From positions 9,980-73,979 of the forward strand of contig NZ_WJFC01000046.1 in the NCBI RefSeq assembly GCF_009725235.1: a stretch of 64,000 bases of DNA, read 5' to 3'. The translations under genes and the position numbers were made by a program. This document shows, one piece after another, positions 61,124 to 64,000 of the stretch. Source of the stretch: Scytonema sp. UIC 10036 (GTDB lineage: Bacteria; Cyanobacteriota; Cyanobacteriia; Cyanobacteriales; Nostocaceae). Positions within the stretch are counted from its first letter, which is position 1, and each line of letters begins with the position of its first letter. The notes below the pieces were generated by a model. It did not search any database, was not told the origin of the DNA, and saw only the letters and a list, made by a program, of their open reading frames with translations.

Positions 61124-62001
61124 TAGTGTTAGATGAAATAGAAAGAAAATACAAACTTTCTAGTGACAATTTTACCAAAAATTATGTCGCTCAAGGAAAG
61201 CCCGTCATAATTTCTGGAGTTATCCCTAGCTGGAATAGCTTTAGTCAATGGTCTTTAAAATACTTCAATCAATTATCACCATCTCTGAATATTTACGCTA
61301 AAAATTTTAGTGATAAAGAGATTGAAATATGTAGTTTAACAATGGGAGAATATATAAAATTAATAGAAAATTATGAAGCGGATTCTTTGAATAATCCTTC
61401 ACCACCATATTGTCACGATCTACCTTTATTTAGCTTAATTCCTTCATTAATAGAAGACGCTCAACCATTCCCTTTAGACTATTTACCAAAATGGTACTGG
61501 TATAAGTGGTGGCGTTACTGTCAGTTTTTCTTGGGCTGTTCTAATAGTATTACTCCACTACATTTTGATTGTCTCCTGACTAATAATATTTTCTGTCAAA
61601 TTGTTGGGCGTAAACAATTTACTATATTACTACCTGAAGATGCAAAATATTGCTATCGCAAGGGCTGGCGATGGTTTCTTGTGAATCCAGAAAATCCAGA
61701 CTTCAATAAGTATCCTGAATATAAAAATGCCAAACCAATTAGGTTTATTGTTAATCCTGGTGAGATTTTATATATGCCTCCTGGAACTTTACATCATGTT
61801 AGAAGCTTAGATATGTCAATTTCTTTTAATATTGATTGGCACACAAGAAAAAGTTGTTTGAATGCTATAGCAGCCAGTGTCAAAGGTATGCCTCCCCAAA
61901 ACTCTTACTATAACTTTTTACTTGCTATGGGATTAGTATTTAAAATACCTTCTTCAGTCATATTCAAATTCTATAAATCGTATTTGAATTATGTCTCTTG
62001 A
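61120..62001 (+). CDS. Second JmjC/cupin_8 Fe(II)/2-oxoglutarate oxygenase
   Basis: The 293-residue protein has VAQGKPVIISGVIPSWNSF at the start, the His/Asp pair in TPLHFDCLLTN (about residues 148-150) and the distal His in PPGTLHHVRSL (about 226), with GEILYMPPG before it. The iron site is complete. It overlaps the C protein gene (ATGA), so it is part of the operon and likely acts on the growing chain or on the diamino acid as a hydroxylase. It is only distantly similar to the one at 36340, so the two may hydroxylate different residues. Confidence 0.87.
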   Translation: MIVLDEIERKYKLSSDNFTKNYVAQGKPVIISGVIPSWNSFSQWSLKYFNQLSPSLNIYAKNFSDKEIEICSLTMGEYIKLIENYEADSLNNPSPPYCHDLPLFSLIPSLIEDAQPFPLDYLPKWYWYKWWRYCQFFLGCSNSITPLHFDCLLTNNIFCQIVGRKQFTILLPEDAKYCYRKGWRWFLVNPENPDFNKYPEYKNAKPIRFIVNPGEILYMPPGTLHHVRSLDMSISFNIDWHTRKSCLNAIAASVKGMPPQNSYYNFLLAMGLVFKIPSSVIFKFYKSYLNYVS

Positions 62002-62078
62002 TAGTCAAATATAAACTCTTATAGTGATATACTGAATAAGTATATTAGAATGAACAACATTCTTAAACGGAGAGAATT

Positions 62079-63329
62079 ATGAATATTTTTGAAAAGTGCG
62101 AATCAAACGTTAGAAGCTATTGCCGTAGTTTTCCAGCCATATTTCATCGGGCTAAGGGTTCGATTATTTATTCTGAGTCAGGTCGAGAATATATAGATTT
62201 TTTTGCAGGTGCAGGCGCATTAAACTATGGGCATAATCATGACTATATAAAAGAAAAAGTCATTTCCTATTTGGATGCTGATGGGATATCTCACGGCTTA
62301 GATATGTATACTTCTGCTAAGGAAAAGTTTTTAGCTAAGTTTAATGAAGTTATACTAAGTACAAAACACTTAGATTATCGCATTCAATTCTGCGGACCAA
62401 CTGGAACAAATGCCGTTGAAGCAGCTTTAAAACTAGCTAGAAAAGTAAAGAAAAGGCCTGGTATATTTTCTTTTATGGGTGCCTATCATGGAATGACTTT
62501 GGGCAGCTTATCAATTACTGCTAATACAGCAATTCGAGCAGGGGCAATTGGAACATTAAGCAATGTTACATTTATGCCCTATCCCTATGGGTTCATGGAG
62601 AGTTTTGATACGATAAAATATATAGAGTCAATTTTAAATGACGTTAATTCAGGAATTGAAAAGCCAGCCGCAGTCATTTTTGAAACAGTCCAAGCTGAAG
62701 GTGGGGTTGTTGTTGCTCCCATTGAGTGGATGCAAAGACTAAGAAAGTTGTGTGACGAACATGATATTTTATTAATCTGTGATGATATTCAAGTAGGTTG
62801 CGGTAGAACAGGCTCTTTCTTTTCTTTTGAAAGAGCGGGTATTGTTCCCGATATAGTTATACTTTCTAAATCGATTAGTGGATACGGATTTCCTCTGTCC
62901 GTATTATTAATTAAACCAGAATTAGACATTTGGGAACCTGGTGAGCATAATGGCACATTTAGAGGTAATCAATTGGCGTTTGTTGGGGCTACTGCTGCTC
63001 TAGAGTATAGAGAAAATAGCAGCCTTGAACAGGATGTTAAGGCAAAAGAACTTTTCTTGAAAAATTTTCTGTCCCAACAAATATCACAAATCAACGAAAA
63101 TATAGCTATACGGGGAATAGGAATGATTTGGGGTATAGATTTGACAAATTTTGGTGGTAACAGTTTGGCTAAAAACATCACAATGCATTGTTTTGAAAAG
63201 GGATTAATAGTTGAAAGAGCAGGTAGAAATGATACCGTAATTAAATTATTGCCCCCTCTAACAATTGATATGCCTACTTTAAAAGAAGGTTGTTTAATCA
63301 TAGAAACAGCTTTTAATGAATGTTTGTAA
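62079..63329 (+). CDS. ectB: EctB-like diaminobutyrate aminotransferase
   Basis: The 416-residue class III aminotransferase matches EctB closely: IFEKCESNVRSYCRSFPAIF, FFAGAGALNYGHN, the GPTGTNAVEAALKLARK segment, AYHGMTLG, CDDIQVGCGRTG and the PLP lysine in SKSISGYGFP (about residue 263). EctB moves an amino group from glutamate to aspartate semialdehyde, giving L-2,4-diaminobutyrate. Neither ectA nor ectC is present, so the purpose is probably to feed an NRPS A domain, matching the code read in the protein at 46027. GGAGAG lies just before the ATG. Confidence 0.93.
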   Translation: MNIFEKCESNVRSYCRSFPAIFHRAKGSIIYSESGREYIDFFAGAGALNYGHNHDYIKEKVISYLDADGISHGLDMYTSAKEKFLAKFNEVILSTKHLDYRIQFCGPTGTNAVEAALKLARKVKKRPGIFSFMGAYHGMTLGSLSITANTAIRAGAIGTLSNVTFMPYPYGFMESFDTIKYIESILNDVNSGIEKPAAVIFETVQAEGGVVVAPIEWMQRLRKLCDEHDILLICDDIQVGCGRTGSFFSFERAGIVPDIVILSKSISGYGFPLSVLLIKPELDIWEPGEHNGTFRGNQLAFVGATAALEYRENSSLEQDVKAKELFLKNFLSQQISQINENIAIRGIGMIWGIDLTNFGGNSLAKNITMHCFEKGLIVERAGRNDTVIKLLPPLTIDMPTLKEGCLIIETAFNECL

Positions 63330-63482
63330 ATTAATTAGACTAGACTAAAATAAAATATGAGTTTGATTCCAGTATTTCTTCATACTCACTTCTTGTGAAT
63401 AACTTATTGTGGTGATAATTTATCTTACCTAACCACTTAATCAAACTATTGTGCTAATACAAGCAATTTCAACCAGCTAAAA

Positions 63483-64000
63483 ATGATGGATACAATATTA
63501 GAATTAGATCCCCAAGAGCTATTCTCTCAAAAAATATACTGGTTAAATCAGCTCTCTGGAGAATTACCAGAAACAAACTTAATACAGGATTATGCTAGAC
63601 CCTCTCAGTATACTGGAAAAAATAGAAGTCATTATTTTGAGCTACCTGATTATTTATCTCAGGGAATTATCAAGTTAGCTAAAGGGTCTGATTTTTTGTT
63701 GTACTTAATGCTTTTATCAGCATTCAAGATACTTCTGCAACGGTATCTTAGAACTAATGACCTTATCGTTGGAATACCAGTTTACAAGAAAATAAATGGT
63801 GTAAATCTAGATTATTTGAATGATAGTAAGCTGATTCCCTTACGAACTCAGTTATATAATGAAATGACATTCAAAAGTTTTCTCATTCAAGTTAAAGATA
63901 ATTTAATTCAGGCATATAGTCATCAGGACTATTGCTTTGATGAATTAATTGAATTATTAAATTTACCTCAAGCAGAGAATCGATGCTCATTATTTGATAT
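63483..64000 (+). CDS. NRPS with N-terminal half C domain, cut by the window end
   Basis: The frame is open to the last base. The visible 172 residues (ELFSQKIYWLNQLSGELPET and VGIPVYKKI and FDELIELLNL) match the half-C opening of the protein at 46027, so an A domain and PCP are expected beyond the edge. It would receive the chain from PKS3 through the second free C protein. The 153-base gap before it shows no gene. I start at the ATG at 63483; a second ATG follows at once. Confidence 0.88.
   Translation, partial: MMDTILELDPQELFSQKIYWLNQLSGELPETNLIQDYARPSQYTGKNRSHYFELPDYLSQGIIKLAKGSDFLLYLMLLSAFKILLQRYLRTNDLIVGIPVYKKINGVNLDYLNDSKLIPLRTQLYNEMTFKSFLIQVKDNLIQAYSHQDYCFDELIELLNLPQAENRCSLFD

Noticed and set aside
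62079..63329. Ectoine biosynthesis locus
   Set aside because: Only the EctB-like gene is present. EctA and EctC are missing and the gene sits inside an NRPS operon.

Overview
The window looks like chromosome of a filamentous, probably heterocystous cyanobacterium (Nostocales type). The grounds are many HIP1 octamers (GCGATCGC), heptanucleotide short tandem repeats between genes, a hormogonium-polysaccharide-type acetyltransferase, two zinc-ribbon Ser/Thr kinases, AMIN-type TonB-receptor leader remnants and a FAAL-primed NRPS/PKS cluster. No rRNA, tRNA or CRISPR array was seen. Layout: bases 1-5.3 kb hold the end of a family 2 glycosyltransferase, a WcaF/HpsU acetyltransferase, a CAP-domain lipoprotein, a PaaK-like ligase, an HNH endonuclease and several toxin-antitoxin-type wrecks. 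From 5.5 to 9.6 kb there are two paralogous membrane kinases, the second split by a frameshift in a poly-C tract. From 9.8 to 17 kb come speD, an orphan, a NUDIX hydrolase, pgk divergent from a universal stress protein, a type II thioesterase and a VOC protein, separated by palindromic repeats. From 17 to 24 kb is a scarred region: a DUF3102 gene, an acyl-ACP/CoA synthetase bracketed by about 135-bp direct repeats that carry the tail of a dead type I-C cas5 gene, a PepSY iron-uptake protein, two truncated TonB-receptor leaders and an IS1-family element. From 24.5 kb to the right edge, all on the plus strand, is one large lipopeptide/polyketide gene cluster that runs out of the window. It starts with FAAL-ACP-C-A-PCP, which should activate a fatty acid and add a glycine-like residue. 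A discrete acyltransferase (AT), an amino-acid permease and a lipoprotein methyltransferase follow. Next is an FkbK/FkbJ/FkbI/FkbH-like set expected to make a hydroxymalonyl-ACP-type extender unit, interrupted by a JmjC/cupin oxygenase gene and duplication debris. The assembly line continues as PKS1 (KS-dead AT-KR-ACP-E-like), a free-standing C protein, half-C-A-PCP (code suggests a diamino acid), PKS2 (KS-AT-KR-ACP), PKS3 (KS-AT-KR-ACP-E-like), a second free-standing C protein, a second JmjC/cupin oxygenase, an EctB-like aminotransferase that would supply 2,4-diaminobutyrate, and the start of another half-C protein. The most unusual points are the polyketide modules ending in epimerase-like domains that lack the EGHGRE glutamate yet keep a C-terminal communication-type tail facing a discrete C domain, the following proteins opening with only the C-terminal half of a condensation domain, and an AT-dead PKS module in a cluster that also encodes a discrete AT and an ACP-bound extender pathway. 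The product is inferred to be a hybrid lipopeptide with diaminobutyrate and an oxygenated polyketide unit. The sequence does not settle its structure.
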